Shown: piece by piece, positions 35,888-44,822 of the stretch | Numbering within the stretch: the stretch's first letter is position 1 | How the letters are laid out: every line of letters starts with the position of its first letter | Assembly (NCBI GenBank): GCA_947493005.1 | Contig: CANLOY010000014.1 | Span: 1 to 56,301, forward strand | DNA: 56,301 nt | Reading direction: 5' to 3' | From: an uncultured Roseivirga sp. | Lineage (GTDB): Bacteria; Bacteroidota; Bacteroidia; Cytophagales; Cyclobacteriaceae | Made by a program: the position numbers and the translations under genes | The notes under the pieces: generated by a model | Told to the model about the DNA's origin: nothing | Seen by the model: only the letters and a program-made list of their open reading frames with translations | The model's database searches: none

Positions 35888-38506
35888 CTATTGATCTGAC
35901 AAATATTTAACTGGGTTGGAAGTAGCCACTTTTAGTGTTTGACTTCCAATACTCAAAAGTGTAATAAACAGAGACACTCCGGAAGCTATTAAGAAAACTG
36001 GCCAGGACACTTTCACTGAGAAAGCAAAATTTTGAAGCCATTTGTCCATCAACAAATAACTAACCGGTAAGGCCAATACCATTGAAATCAAGAAAATCAG
36101 AAAAAACGGAGCTCCAAATTTAGAGAACACCTCCATTTTTCCTGCTCCCAAAACTTTTCGTATGCTGATCTCTTTAGCATGCTTTTCTGCCATAAAGGAC
36201 ACCAATCCAACAAGCCCCAAAACCGTCAGAAAAATTCCAACAAGAGCAAACCCTATAACTACTTTTACAAATTTATTTTCGTCTCCGTAGAGTTCAGCAA
36301 AGGATTTGTCTACAAATGAAAAGTCGAATGGCTGATCGCTGAAAGACTTCCAAACATCATCTAATCCAGACAAAGTATTTGCCAGGTTGGCTGTTTCAAG
36401 TTTAAGAATCAGGTTATCTGCACTGGCTCTACTGCCTGGCGCCACAATCATATAGACAACAGGATCTACAGCCGCGTGTAACGAGTTATAATGAAGATTC
36501 TCTACAACACCAACCACCTCTCTTTCTGAATTATCCAGATGGATTTTCTTTCCATCGATCGACTCCCAACCCGTTTTTCGCAATGCAGCTTCATTGATTA
36601 TACAAACCTGACTTGAGTCTGTTGATAGTTTCTCAGATAGATTTCTACCTATGGTGAGGTTAGCTTCAATGGTTTTTAGATAATCATAGTCAATGGCAAC
36701 AATTCGAATATCATACTTAGCATCATCATTTTTTCCTTCCCATCGAAAACCCATTGTAAAGTTCATAGCACTTGGTAGTGCCTCGCCAGAAGCAGAAATA
36801 TGCTTTACCCCCGCTACCTGAGACATCTGCTGTTTCATTAGCATAAGGTCTTTTTGCATAGATCTGTCATCAACATTAATGTTAATCAACTGCTGAGTGT
36901 TAAATCCCTTATCGAACTGGTTGATATGTCTCATTTGATTCATTACAATCAGTGTGCTCGATATTAAGAATGCTGCAATCGAGAATTGTACCAAAACCTG
37001 AAGTCTTCTCAGCCAAGACTTGCCCCCCATGGGGCCAGAGATGCTTCCTCTGATTACATCGACAGGTCTGAAACGATTCATAACCAATGCTGGGTAAAAG
37101 CCTGCCAAAAGAAGAATAAATAAATAGACACTTCCCATTACTACTAAAACAGGAGTTTGAAAAAAGTCCTGAGGTATCATGTCTTTGTCAACAATGCTAT
37201 TAAAAGCTGGTAAGAGCAGCATAGCAAAACCAACAGCAAGCACAAGAGCCACTAAAATTTGAAAACTGCATTCTACATAAAACTGTCTGGCAATCTGCTT
37301 TCTGGAGCTTCCAAATACTTTGCGCATACCTACTTCTTTTCCCCTTAGGGAAGATTTTGCAGTGGTGAGATTTACATAATTAATAGAAGCTGCCAATAAC
37401 ACCATTATCGCAACGCAGCCAAATAAGAAGATAAAATCTTTATTTCCCTTAACTGTACTCCCCCCAATATCAGTAGACCCTAACCTTATATCAATAAGAG
37501 GTTGGAAAATAATGCCGTTATATTGGGATGCACCTTCTCCTCTATGACGTTCGAAGAAATCTGGTACTTTTTTCAGGAGCGCCTCCATATCAACATCGTT
37601 AGGCAACTTAACATAGCTCCTCAACCAGTTCAATCCCCACCACTGTTCAAACTTACCGTACATTTCAGTTGTCGAGGACATAGAGCCCAGAAAGTCAAAT
37701 TGCAGGTGCGAATTGTCTGGAACGTCTTCTATTACACCTGTTATCTTCATTAAGAAGTCCTTATTTCCATCATAGACTCTGATTGGCAGAGTACGCCCTA
37801 CCACATCTACATCGCCAAAGTATCTTAGTGCTTTTGATTTTGTAACAACCACACTATTTGGTTCTAACAACATCTGCTTTCTGTCTCCGGACAATACTTC
37901 AAAGCCAAAGAAACTCATGAAGTTATCATCAGCCCAATAAAAGCCCGCTTCTAATGTGTTTTGCTCATCTTGTTTTATGAGAACCACATCTTGTCCCAAT
38001 CGTGTGTGCTCAGAAATTTCCGGGAAAGTGCTTTTCATATTTGCCTTCCATGGTGAAGGTGTAGCATCGGACTTATCTCCACCCGATGGATTATAGTTGA
38101 CTAAGCGATAGATACTCTCAGAGTCTTTATGAAAACGATCAAAACTTAGTTCGTCTAATATATAAATGGAGATTAACAGCGCAGATAAAATCCCCACTGT
38201 TAACCCCAGCGCATTGAGTGTTGAATACCAAAAATTCTTTTTAAACTGTCGGCTAGCCACTTTTATATAGTTAACCAGAAGCATTCTGTTGTTTCCTTCC
38301 ATTTCATTTATTCGTTTTAACCTAAATCCCCTTATGTAAGTAATCACATCGTAGTAATAAAGTATCCGGGCTCTGACCAAGCCCTTTTCTTCCACCCTCA
38401 TCGCAAACCATTCATGCAAGTCGCCCTGCACTTCTTCAAAATATTGAGAAGAGCAGTAGAATTTCAGAAATCGATCTGCTAAACGAGGTGGTTGTACTGA
38501 TTTCAT
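35888..38506 (-). CDS. FtsX/MacB-type ABC transporter permease with N-terminal prefix domain
   Basis: The 872-residue protein begins with an approximately 80-residue soluble prefix (PPRLADRFLKFYCSSQYFEEV, in two parts: PPRLADRFLKFYC and EEVQGDLHEWF). Two MacB/FtsX halves follow. Each has a membrane helix, a periplasmic MacB-PCD-like domain (about 115-370 and 545-735) and a three-helix FtsX domain (GKEVGMRKVFGSSRKQIARQ near 390 and AKEISIRKVLGAGKMEVF near 780). The ATPase is not encoded nearby. The PadR gene 32 nt upstream on the same strand is its usual regulatory partner; substrates of these Bacteroidota permeases are unknown. Confidence 0.9.
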   Translation of the reverse strand: MKSVQPPRLADRFLKFYCSSQYFEEVQGDLHEWFAMRVEEKGLVRARILYYYDVITYIRGFRLKRINEMEGNNRMLLVNYIKVASRQFKKNFWYSTLNALGLTVGILSALLISIYILDELSFDRFHKDSESIYRLVNYNPSGGDKSDATPSPWKANMKSTFPEISEHTRLGQDVVLIKQDEQNTLEAGFYWADDNFMSFFGFEVLSGDRKQMLLEPNSVVVTKSKALRYFGDVDVVGRTLPIRVYDGNKDFLMKITGVIEDVPDNSHLQFDFLGSMSSTTEMYGKFEQWWGLNWLRSYVKLPNDVDMEALLKKVPDFFERHRGEGASQYNGIIFQPLIDIRLGSTDIGGSTVKGNKDFIFLFGCVAIMVLLAASINYVNLTTAKSSLRGKEVGMRKVFGSSRKQIARQFYVECSFQILVALVLAVGFAMLLLPAFNSIVDKDMIPQDFFQTPVLVVMGSVYLFILLLAGFYPALVMNRFRPVDVIRGSISGPMGGKSWLRRLQVLVQFSIAAFLISSTLIVMNQMRHINQFDKGFNTQQLININVDDRSMQKDLMLMKQQMSQVAGVKHISASGEALPSAMNFTMGFRWEGKNDDAKYDIRIVAIDYDYLKTIEANLTIGRNLSEKLSTDSSQVCIINEAALRKTGWESIDGKKIHLDNSEREVVGVVENLHYNSLHAAVDPVVYMIVAPGSRASADNLILKLETANLANTLSGLDDVWKSFSDQPFDFSFVDKSFAELYGDENKFVKVVIGFALVGIFLTVLGLVGLVSFMAEKHAKEISIRKVLGAGKMEVFSKFGAPFFLIFLISMVLALPVSYLLMDKWLQNFAFSVKVSWPVFLIASGVSLFITLLSIGSQTLKVATSNPVKYLSDQ

Positions 38507-38538
38507 TTCTATCGTATTTGTCGAACTAATGAGTCGAA

Positions 38539-38862
38539 TTAAAATTTATAATCCGGCATCAAACTCCACATACGACTACGCATTTCTTTTGCCTGATTCA
38601 AAGTCTCAAATCCAGAGGCTGTAATTCTATACAAGCGCTTTCTTCTTCCTCCTCTCTCTCCTGTAGTTCCTCCCATATAGGACTCAAGAAAACCCTTTTT
38701 CTCTAATCTAAACAAAGCAGTATGCACTGTGGACAAGGTGATACTTCTTCCAGTTTGTTCTTTAATTTTTGCTCCTACTGTAACGCTATACGCACTATTG
38801 ACTAATAATGCACAAGTGAGCAACACCAGTTCTTCAAATTCTCCCAGGTGTGTTCCTTTCAT
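38539..38862 (-). CDS. PadR-family transcriptional regulator
   Basis: The 107-residue winged-helix protein shows PadR features: LGEFEELVLLTCALLVNSAY at the start, SVTVGAKIKEQTGRSITLST and HTALFRLEKKGFLESYMGGT in the HTH and wing, and GGRRKRLYRITASGFETL. It lacks the long C-terminal helical domain (short PadR form). Gene order PadR-permease is a recurring Bacteroidota module in which PadR probably represses the transporter operon. Confidence 0.92.
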   Translation of the reverse strand: MKGTHLGEFEELVLLTCALLVNSAYSVTVGAKIKEQTGRSITLSTVHTALFRLEKKGFLESYMGGTTGERGGRRKRLYRITASGFETLNQAKEMRSRMWSLMPDYKF

Positions 38863-38945
38863 ATTTCAATCGTATTTGTAAGACTAATATAAAACTAATA
38901 CTTGAATATTAGATAATCGTTACAACACAATTAACATTTCTAGTC

Positions 38946-39353
38946 CTAAATACGGATATTGAAAGATTCTCTCATCTTTACGAGCATACTTAACACTAGT
39001 CCACCAATAGCCAGTGGACTGATATATCCCATCAAAACAATAATAATGATATCATTTTCTAACATAGGATTATCACGCCAGTATGTTTTAAAGAGATACC
39101 CTCCCAACCAATACGAAGCTGCAGCAAAAGAAAATAACAATGGGGTAACTATCTTTAGATTAAGTTCTGCGTACAATCGATTAATATGCTGAGGTGTAAA
39201 CCCGCAACTCAGACATTTTATATTAACGTATGAACCATGTCTTTTGTAGAGTCTTTGTTTAGTCCACTTATTTACACCTTTTGCCTTATTTGACTCTTTA
39301 CAAGATTCACAAACCAGATAATAAGAAAGTATCGGATTTCTCACTAAAACCAA
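38946..39353 (-). CDS. Small membrane protein with zinc-ribbon-like cysteines
   Basis: The 135-residue frame has Cys14 and Cys17 (LVCESCKES) and Cys47 and Cys50 (IKCLSCGFTP), spaced as a zinc ribbon, followed by two membrane helices (about 72-92 and 102-125) and a short basic tail. No ATG fits; the frame can begin with TTG at 39353 or GTG at 39344. The function is unknown. It lies alone between the Dabb lipoprotein gene and the PadR regulator. Confidence 0.6.
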   Translation of the reverse strand: MVLVRNPILSYYLVCESCKESNKAKGVNKWTKQRLYKRHGSYVNIKCLSCGFTPQHINRLYAELNLKIVTPLLFSFAAASYWLGGYLFKTYWRDNPMLENDIIIIVLMGYISPLAIGGLVLSMLVKMRESFNIRI

Positions 39354-39379
39354 AGGTTAAATCATATGATAAAACAATA

Positions 39380-39796
39380 TCAATTAGAAATATCTGTTAC
39401 CATCACCTTCTCCCAAATGGATTGATGCTTTTCAATCAATTCCAAATGGAGTGGTGCTTTTTGGTAGAACTCCTGGTCTTTCAGGTTTTTGAAATGAAAT
39501 ACAACTGCCCAGTCATAGGTGTTTTCAATAACCGGACGATTGGTCGGTGCCGGTGCACCTGCATGAAAAAACTTTACTGTTTCGATTTCAGCAAGTCTTT
39601 CACAGTTAGCCTTAAAAGCCTTAATTTGAGCTTCACTTGTACCTTCCTTAAACCAGAAGTATGCTGTGTGAATAAAGGGAGATGTCAATTGCTTGGGCTC
39701 CTCAATTTTCTTCTCATCTGTATCAAAATTGATACCGCATGAAGAAATCGAAATCGCAAGGATTAGTAAGAGTGAAAGTTTGAAAAGATTTTTCAT
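39380..39796 (-). CDS. Dabb-domain lipoprotein
   Basis: The 138-residue protein has a lipoprotein signal (LILAISISSCGIN, lipidation at Cys20). A stress-responsive A/B-barrel (Dabb) domain follows from about 42: IHTAYFWFKEGTSEAQIKAF, FFHAGAPAPTNRPVIENTYD and WAVVFHFKNLKDQEFYQK, ending in LELIEKHQSIWEKVMVTD. Dabb proteins are small dimeric ferredoxin-like folds, some of them enzymes; the function here is unknown. Location is the periplasmic face of a membrane. Confidence 0.87.
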   Translation of the reverse strand: MKNLFKLSLLLILAISISSCGINFDTDEKKIEEPKQLTSPFIHTAYFWFKEGTSEAQIKAFKANCERLAEIETVKFFHAGAPAPTNRPVIENTYDWAVVFHFKNLKDQEFYQKAPLHLELIEKHQSIWEKVMVTDISN

Positions 39797-39820
39797 ATCA
39801 GTTTTAGTTTCAAGTTACTG

Positions 39821-39953
39821 TCATCCGAGAAAGATTTTTTGAGATTGAAGGAATAGCTGAAAATCACCCTTTTATTCCCTAAAGGGGTACTCTTGGCAAC
39901 TCCCTTTAGGGTAGGAGTGTTCTGAGTCCTAAAGAAAAATCCATTCTCGGATG
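39821..39953. repeat. Nested palindromic intergenic element (MITE/REP-like)
   Basis: Outer arms at 39821-39840 (TCATCCGAGAAAGATTTTTT) and 39935-39953 (AAAAATCCATTCTCGGATG) are inverted and nearly identical. Inside them CCCTAAAGGG (39878-39887) and CCCTTTAGGG (39902-39911) form a perfect 10-bp hairpin. No coding frame is present. The left arm resembles the other short repeats of the window. Confidence 0.6.
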
Positions 39954-40029
39954 CTTTAGAGGCATATTTTTATTGAATTCAAATTTTAGTCGGATATCAG
40001 TAGTTTCAAATTATCACCCCAAGTGCTTA

Positions 40030-40590
40030 TTACTTTTTGACAGGAAATTTCATTCTATAACCGACCTTGACATTTCCTTTCGAGATACCCACAAGTCTGG
40101 ATCTCAGCATTTGCTTTTTTAAGCCTTTGATATAGTCAGTAAACAGTACTCCATCCAAGTGGTCATACTCATGCTGAATAACTCTTGCCGTCAGGTCATC
40201 AAACTCTTCTTCATGCTCATTCCAGAGTTCATCATAATAATGAATGGTAAGTTTTTCTGGTCGAATTATATCGGCATGTACATCTGGTATACTTAGGCAG
40301 CCTTCTTCAAAAGACCACTCATTACCGTATTCATCAAGAATCTCTGGGTTAATAAAGGCTCTTTTGACTCCCTTTCCCTCTTTGTTATTATCTCCCATTT
40401 GAGTGGAGTCAATAACAAATATACGGTGAGACAAACCAATTTGCGGAGCAGCCAGTCCTACACCATTGGCATTATACATTGTCTCATACATGTTTTCAAC
40501 CAAGCTTGTCAGCTCTTCTGAATCTTTTGGGAAATCCTGTGCTTCCTGCCTCAGTACGTTATCTCCGTAGGCTACAATTGGGTAAATCAT
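40030..40590 (-). CDS. def: Peptide deformylase
   Basis: The 186-residue cytoplasmic enzyme removes the formyl group from nascent proteins. All three metal/catalytic motifs are present: GVGLAAPQIGLS, EEGCLSIPDV (metal Cys) and QHEYDHLDGVLF (metal His pair and catalytic Glu). Length is normal. It lies 1 nt downstream of ruvX, and the ATG at 40590 leaves no room for another start. Confidence 0.97.
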   Translation of the reverse strand: MIYPIVAYGDNVLRQEAQDFPKDSEELTSLVENMYETMYNANGVGLAAPQIGLSHRIFVIDSTQMGDNNKEGKGVKRAFINPEILDEYGNEWSFEEGCLSIPDVHADIIRPEKLTIHYYDELWNEHEEEFDDLTARVIQHEYDHLDGVLFTDYIKGLKKQMLRSRLVGISKGNVKVGYRMKFPVKK

Positions 40591-40591
40591 A

Positions 40592-41002
40592 TTACTTGCA
40601 TTCCAGGTAAGATTGAAGAATTATAGTCGCACTGACTTTATCAATATTACCTTTTTCTCTTCTGTCTTTCTTTTTTACTCCTCCTGCTATCATTGCATCA
40701 AGCGCCATTTTGGAGGTGTATCTTTCGTCATGCAAATAAACAGGTTTTTCAGGAAAATTCTTTTTAAGTAGCCTATGAAACTGCTGAACTAAAGGCGTAG
40801 CATTGGTAGGAGTTCCATCTAGCTTTCTAGGCATACCTAAAACAAAAGCCTCTATATCTTCATCAGAGTCATACTTCTTAAGATATGCGATTACGTCTTT
40901 GGAGTGAATAGTATCCAAAGCTGAAGCTATTATTTGCAGAGGATCGGTAACTGCCAGGCCTACACGTTTAGTTCCATAGTCAATACCTACAATCCTTCCC
41001 AT
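40592..41002 (-). CDS. ruvX: Putative Holliday junction resolvase / pre-16S rRNA nuclease YqgF
   Basis: The 136-residue protein starts at ATG 41002, overlapping the stop of the upstream hemerythrin gene (TGATG). YqgF motifs are present: RIVGIDYGTKRVGLAVTDPL with the metal Asp, FVLGMPRKLDGTPT with NAT behind it, HDERYTSKMALDAM and DKVSATIILQSYL. The family processes the 5' end of 16S rRNA in some bacteria and was first described as a Holliday junction resolvase. Association with def is frequent in Bacteroidota. Confidence 0.93.
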   Translation of the reverse strand: MGRIVGIDYGTKRVGLAVTDPLQIIASALDTIHSKDVIAYLKKYDSDEDIEAFVLGMPRKLDGTPTNATPLVQQFHRLLKKNFPEKPVYLHDERYTSKMALDAMIAGGVKKKDRREKGNIDKVSATIILQSYLECK

Positions 41003-41754
41003 CAATTTCTTCTGGATAGGTCGTAGAACTTCAATTTGGCCTGACGTTCAAGCTGCATAATCTTGGGGAAAAGAATTTCGTCTTCTATTTTGGCATGAAT
41101 AAGCAAGTCTCTTTCAAACCGTTTTAATTCCGTGAAGAGCACTTTGATATGTAAATCCGCCTCATTACAATACCGATAATCGTTGGTAAACTTCCTAAAC
41201 CCCTCCATTTCATTTTCATGAGCTTCGTGATCCAGGGCAAATTCTCTTACGGAAAACCTTTCCATCAGATAATAGATTTCTGATGCTCCTTTACCGCTAC
41301 TTAGGAACCTACTGAGCTTATCTACATATGAGAAAAGTGTGTCTTCCTCTTCATAAATATGATGAATGAAATCTTCTACAAACATGGGGAATATAGATTT
41401 CAAATCATCTGAAAGCGATTTATACCTAAAATCTACTTCTTTAATGCCATCAATCAATTGGCCAATGTAAGGCAGTCTTTTCTTCACAAAAAGGTAATGA
41501 GCATGCTTTAAGTACTCAGTAACTAGTTCGGCAGGGTAAGCCTTTAACTGATTTTGAGTGGATACACGTTCGTCAACTACTAAATCCATTCCACTAATCA
41601 CTGAATCGGCATTCAACCCCAGTTTAGTACAAACCTCTTCTAAAGTTTCAATTTTGTAGTCATAGAACTTCACCCCAAAATAATAGAGTACAGAAGCCCT
41701 TACATGGTTTTCCGAAACGAGATCTGTAATTGTACGTTTGAGTAATTGATTCAT
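41002..41754 (-). CDS. Hemerythrin-domain protein, RIC/ScdA-like
   Basis: The 250-residue protein has an N-terminal region that aligns with the DUF542 part of iron-sulphur repair proteins (VSENHVRASVLYYFGVKFYD, then LEEVCTKLGLN). A hemerythrin four-helix domain follows (about 75-245) with di-iron ligand candidates HAHYLF (about 87), FIHHIYEEEDTLF (about 130-140), LDHEAHENEM (about 175) and IHAKIEDEILFPKI (about 222-232). RIC proteins repair Fe-S centres after nitrosative or oxidative stress. The cysteine pair usually seen in DUF542 is not present here. It is the first gene of the hemerythrin-ruvX-def group. Confidence 0.82.
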   Translation of the reverse strand: MNQLLKRTITDLVSENHVRASVLYYFGVKFYDYKIETLEEVCTKLGLNADSVISGMDLVVDERVSTQNQLKAYPAELVTEYLKHAHYLFVKKRLPYIGQLIDGIKEVDFRYKSLSDDLKSIFPMFVEDFIHHIYEEEDTLFSYVDKLSRFLSSGKGASEIYYLMERFSVREFALDHEAHENEMEGFRKFTNDYRYCNEADLHIKVLFTELKRFERDLLIHAKIEDEILFPKIMQLERQAKLKFYDLSRRN

Positions 41755-41921
41755 TGAAATGTGTAGATTAACGAAACTAATAATTTTGCCTCATAGTTCT
41801 TTACATACTCGGTCAAAATATCAAAAACACAAACTAAGCGGTTTCGTTACAATCATACCATGACATTTACCCATGTTTTGAGGTCAAATGCATATTTTAG
41901 CAGATTAATTAAAGGTCACAA

Positions 41922-43568
41922 GTGAGCGATTATAAGAATTCCCCATATCATGTACGAATGCCCATATTGCTTGCCGTTGCGGTAATCATCGGGATTTTCA
42001 TAGGGTCAGAATTTGCTGAACCCAAATCAGATAAGAAGTACTTAAGTTCAATTCAAAAGTTCAGAGAGCTTCTGGAGTATATTGAAAACGACTATGTAGA
42101 TTCTGTAGATACAGAGAGCCTTATTGAAGAGTCGATTGAAAATATGCTGGACAAGCTAGATCCTCATACAGTGTATATCCCTCCCAGAGATAGAGAACTC
42201 AGTGCTTCTCAGTTACGTGCTACTTATGATGGAATTGGTGTTGAATTCAATTTACTACGAGATACGTTGTATGTGGTCACTCCTCTTACCGGTGGTCCTT
42301 CAGAAAAGGCAGGGATACTGGCTGGTGATAAAATAGTCTCTGTCGATGGAGAAAATATTGCCGGAATAGGCATGAGTAACCGAAAAGTATTTGATATGCT
42401 AAGAGGCCCCAGGGGTTCAAAAGTCACAGTTGGCGTAGTGAGAAAAAATGAAGTTGACGTCATTGATTTCGAACTCAAGCGTGGGGCGATTCCACAATAT
42501 TCAATTGACGCAAGCTACATGGTCGATGATGAGATAGGTTATATAAAAGTGAATCGCTTTGCCGAAACTACTTATGAAGAATTCAAGGAGGCTCTTGCAG
42601 ACCTGAAATCACAAGGAATGAATAAGCTGGTACTTGACCTTCAAAATAATACTGGCGGATACATGAGTGCGGCCATTGGTATGTCCGATGAGTTTTTGAG
42701 CGATGGCGAAGTGATTGTGAGCCAGAAGGGACAGAGTTCAAAGTATGATAGTGAAGCCAAGGCGACTGAGAAAGGGATTTTTGAAGAAGGTGCTTTGGTA
42801 GTTTTGGTTAATGAAGGTAGTGCTTCCGCATCTGAAATTGTTGCTGGAGCTCTGCAAGACAATGACAGGGCATTGGTCATCGGCAGAAGATCTTTTGGTA
42901 AAGGTTTGGTGCAACTCCCTTTCGACCTGAAAGACGGCTCTGAACTGAGAATGACAATTGCACGATACTACACGCCTAGTGGACGATCAATACAAAAACC
43001 ATATGATGATGGAGAAAAGAGTTACGATGCCGACTACTACAACCGCTACACTTCTGGAGAGCTGTTTGTGAAAGACAGTGTTCACTTTGATGAAGAGTTA
43101 GCTTACAAAACATCTAGCGGAAGAACTGTTTATGGTGGTGGTGGTATTATGCCTGATTACTTTGTGGCACTGGATACTACCGATAATAGTATTTACATCA
43201 ATAGGCTATCTGCAAGTAATACCATCAGGGAATTCACATTAGACTATCGTGACAACCACCCTGAATTAAAGGATTATAGTTTCCAGGAGTATGAAAGTAA
43301 GTTCAGTGTAACCGATGCCATGCTAAAAGAAGTAATTGCTTTAGGCAAAAAGAATGGTGTTCGTTACAACAAAAGAGACTTCAACAAATCTCAGGAATTA
43401 TTGAGGTACTTGATTAAAGCCAGGATTGCCCGAGACCTATTTGATGATGATGCTTTCTATAAGATCTACAATAACACTAACGAGGTGTATCGTCAGGCGA
43501 TAGAGTTATTTAGAAACCCAAGGTTACTTCAGAATGAGTCTAACGGAGTACTGTTGCAAACCCGCTAA
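41922..43568 (+). CDS. S41 C-terminal processing protease with PDZ domain
   Basis: The 548-residue protein starts with GTG, an N-terminal membrane anchor/signal (MPILLAVAVIIGIFIGSEF, about 13-31) and then a PDZ domain (about 95-175: GVEFNLLRDTLYVVTPLTGG, AGILAGDKIVSVDG). The S41 core has LDLQNNTGGYMSAAIGMSDEF, the nucleophile in VNEGSASASEIVAGAL and the general-base lysine in IGRRSFGKGLVQ. It ends with a C-terminal extension (about 410-548) found in Bacteroidota CtpA-type enzymes. It degrades or trims proteins from their C-terminus in the periplasm. Confidence 0.94.
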   Translation: MSDYKNSPYHVRMPILLAVAVIIGIFIGSEFAEPKSDKKYLSSIQKFRELLEYIENDYVDSVDTESLIEESIENMLDKLDPHTVYIPPRDRELSASQLRATYDGIGVEFNLLRDTLYVVTPLTGGPSEKAGILAGDKIVSVDGENIAGIGMSNRKVFDMLRGPRGSKVTVGVVRKNEVDVIDFELKRGAIPQYSIDASYMVDDEIGYIKVNRFAETTYEEFKEALADLKSQGMNKLVLDLQNNTGGYMSAAIGMSDEFLSDGEVIVSQKGQSSKYDSEAKATEKGIFEEGALVVLVNEGSASASEIVAGALQDNDRALVIGRRSFGKGLVQLPFDLKDGSELRMTIARYYTPSGRSIQKPYDDGEKSYDADYYNRYTSGELFVKDSVHFDEELAYKTSSGRTVYGGGGIMPDYFVALDTTDNSIYINRLSASNTIREFTLDYRDNHPELKDYSFQEYESKFSVTDAMLKEVIALGKKNGVRYNKRDFNKSQELLRYLIKARIARDLFDDDAFYKIYNNTNEVYRQAIELFRNPRLLQNESNGVLLQTR

Positions 43569-43589
43569 GGGATGACTTTTCGTTTAGTG

Positions 43590-43617
43590 CGTCTTTCTTA
43601 GCAGAGCGAAAGAATCT
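43590..43617 (+). repeat. Short REP-like element
   Basis: CGTCTTTCTTAGCAGAGC followed by GAAAGAATCT matches the element at 10296-10322 at most positions. It lies just downstream of the S41 protease gene. Confidence 0.45.
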
Positions 43618-43696
43618 CATCAAACAAGGCCATGCCACCTATACTTCTGGTATAACAAAAAGCTTGGAACCTCGTTTGGAAAGAAAGGTCATTAAA

Positions 43697-44200
43697 ATGA
43701 AAAGTATATTTTTTTCATGCTTATTGCTTGTTGCTAATCTCGCAATTGCCCAGGATCAGCCAAGTTCAGAGGAAGAAGCCATCAATAAAGACGTGTGGTA
43801 TAACTTTATGCAGGCTTATCAGGATTTGGATGCCAGCCTGTTTAATCAAATTCATACTGATAAGGTATTAAGAGTAATAGCCGATGCGGATCGTATGCTT
43901 ATCGGTCAGGAGTACAAAGATCAAAACCTTGAAGTCTTCAACCGTTGGAATGCGCAAAAGATTAAACAGAAAATAGAATTCAGTTTCCATAAGCGCGTAC
44001 AAAAGAAAAACTGGGCATACGAAATTGGTATATACAAACTAACGCGTTATCGAGGAGGGCAATCACAGTCCTTTTACGGTAAATTCAATGTGACATTGAA
44101 AAAAGAATCTGGCGTCTGGAAAATACACATTGACTCTGACACTAGCGAAAATGATACCATTGGAGAAGAAGACTTTTTAAAAGGTAGTATCCTAAAGTAA
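43697..44200 (+). CDS. Secreted NTF2/DUF4440-like protein
   Basis: The ATG at 43697 starts a signal peptide (MKSIFFSCLLLVANLAIAQD); the frame upstream to 43664 runs through repeat-flanking sequence. The mature part (about 150 residues) has the cone-shaped NTF2-like pattern: a helix INKDVWYNFMQAYQDLDASL, the central strand motif VLRVIADADRMLIGQEYKDQ, and long C-terminal strands with VTLKKESGVWKIHIDSD. DUF4440-type proteins are often of unknown function. It is followed 93 nt later by another protein of the same fold. Confidence 0.75.
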   Translation: MKSIFFSCLLLVANLAIAQDQPSSEEEAINKDVWYNFMQAYQDLDASLFNQIHTDKVLRVIADADRMLIGQEYKDQNLEVFNRWNAQKIKQKIEFSFHKRVQKKNWAYEIGIYKLTRYRGGQSQSFYGKFNVTLKKESGVWKIHIDSDTSENDTIGEEDFLKGSILK

Positions 44201-44293
44201 TGTATTTCTACATTTTCAAACCTCTCAAATAAGTAACCTATACTTTCTAAATGGCACTAGTTAAATTGATTAATAAGTCAAATAACCACTATC

Positions 44294-44740
44294 ATGAAAC
44301 ATCATTTCAGCCTACTGGTAACACTTCTTATTATAAGCTGTGCATGCACTTCTAATAAAGCCGGACTAACACGTGAGGAGGCCACCCAACAAATCTATGA
44401 AGTAGAACAAGCCTTTAATGACATGCTTGCAAAAGAAGGAAGAGCGGCAGCTTTTGCCCACTTTGCAGCCGAAGATGGAGGCATCCAGAGAAATGGGAAA
44501 ATGATTATTGGCAAGGATTCAATTTTCGCCTTTTATGATGATAAAACATCAATCAACGTTAAGCTCACCTGGAAACCTGATAGAGTAGACATCTCCGATG
44601 ATTTTACGCTTGCTTCTACTTGGGGAAAGTTTGAATATTCAGGAACAAGGCAAAACGGAGAGCACTTCCAAAGTACTGGTATCTTCCACACAGTATGGAA
44701 GCATCAACCCGATGGAAGCTGGCGATATGTTTATGATTGA
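44294..44740 (+). CDS. DUF4440-like lipoprotein
   Basis: The 148-residue protein has a lipobox (LLIISCACTSNK, lipidation at Cys16 or Cys18). An NTF2-like domain follows: EEATQQIYEVEQAFNDMLAK, FAAEDGGIQRNGKMIIGKDS and FHTVWKHQPDGSWRYVYD. The role is unknown. It is in line with the secreted NTF2-like gene upstream and the CxCC lipoprotein downstream (82 nt), possibly one transcript. Confidence 0.82.
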   Translation: MKHHFSLLVTLLIISCACTSNKAGLTREEATQQIYEVEQAFNDMLAKEGRAAAFAHFAAEDGGIQRNGKMIIGKDSIFAFYDDKTSINVKLTWKPDRVDISDDFTLASTWGKFEYSGTRQNGEHFQSTGIFHTVWKHQPDGSWRYVYD

Positions 44741-44822
44741 AACTATTAAATCAAACCTCAAAGAATCAGAGTTTGAAAAACTAGTCAAACAAGTTTGTAC
44801 ATTTATAATAAACTTTTCTATC

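Noticed and set aside
39281-39742. 153-residue plus-strand frame with many cysteines
   Set aside because: It covers the Dabb lipoprotein and the start of the zinc-ribbon membrane gene in antisense; composition is that of a shadow frame.
39878-39911. CCCTAAAGGG hairpin as a simple transcription terminator
   Set aside because: There is no T tract after either arm, the loop is long, and the outer inverted arms point to a repeat element instead.
44598-44822. N-terminal extension of the CDCC lipoprotein
   Set aside because: It overlaps the DUF4440 lipoprotein gene in another frame and would bury a clear lipoprotein signal that starts at 44823.
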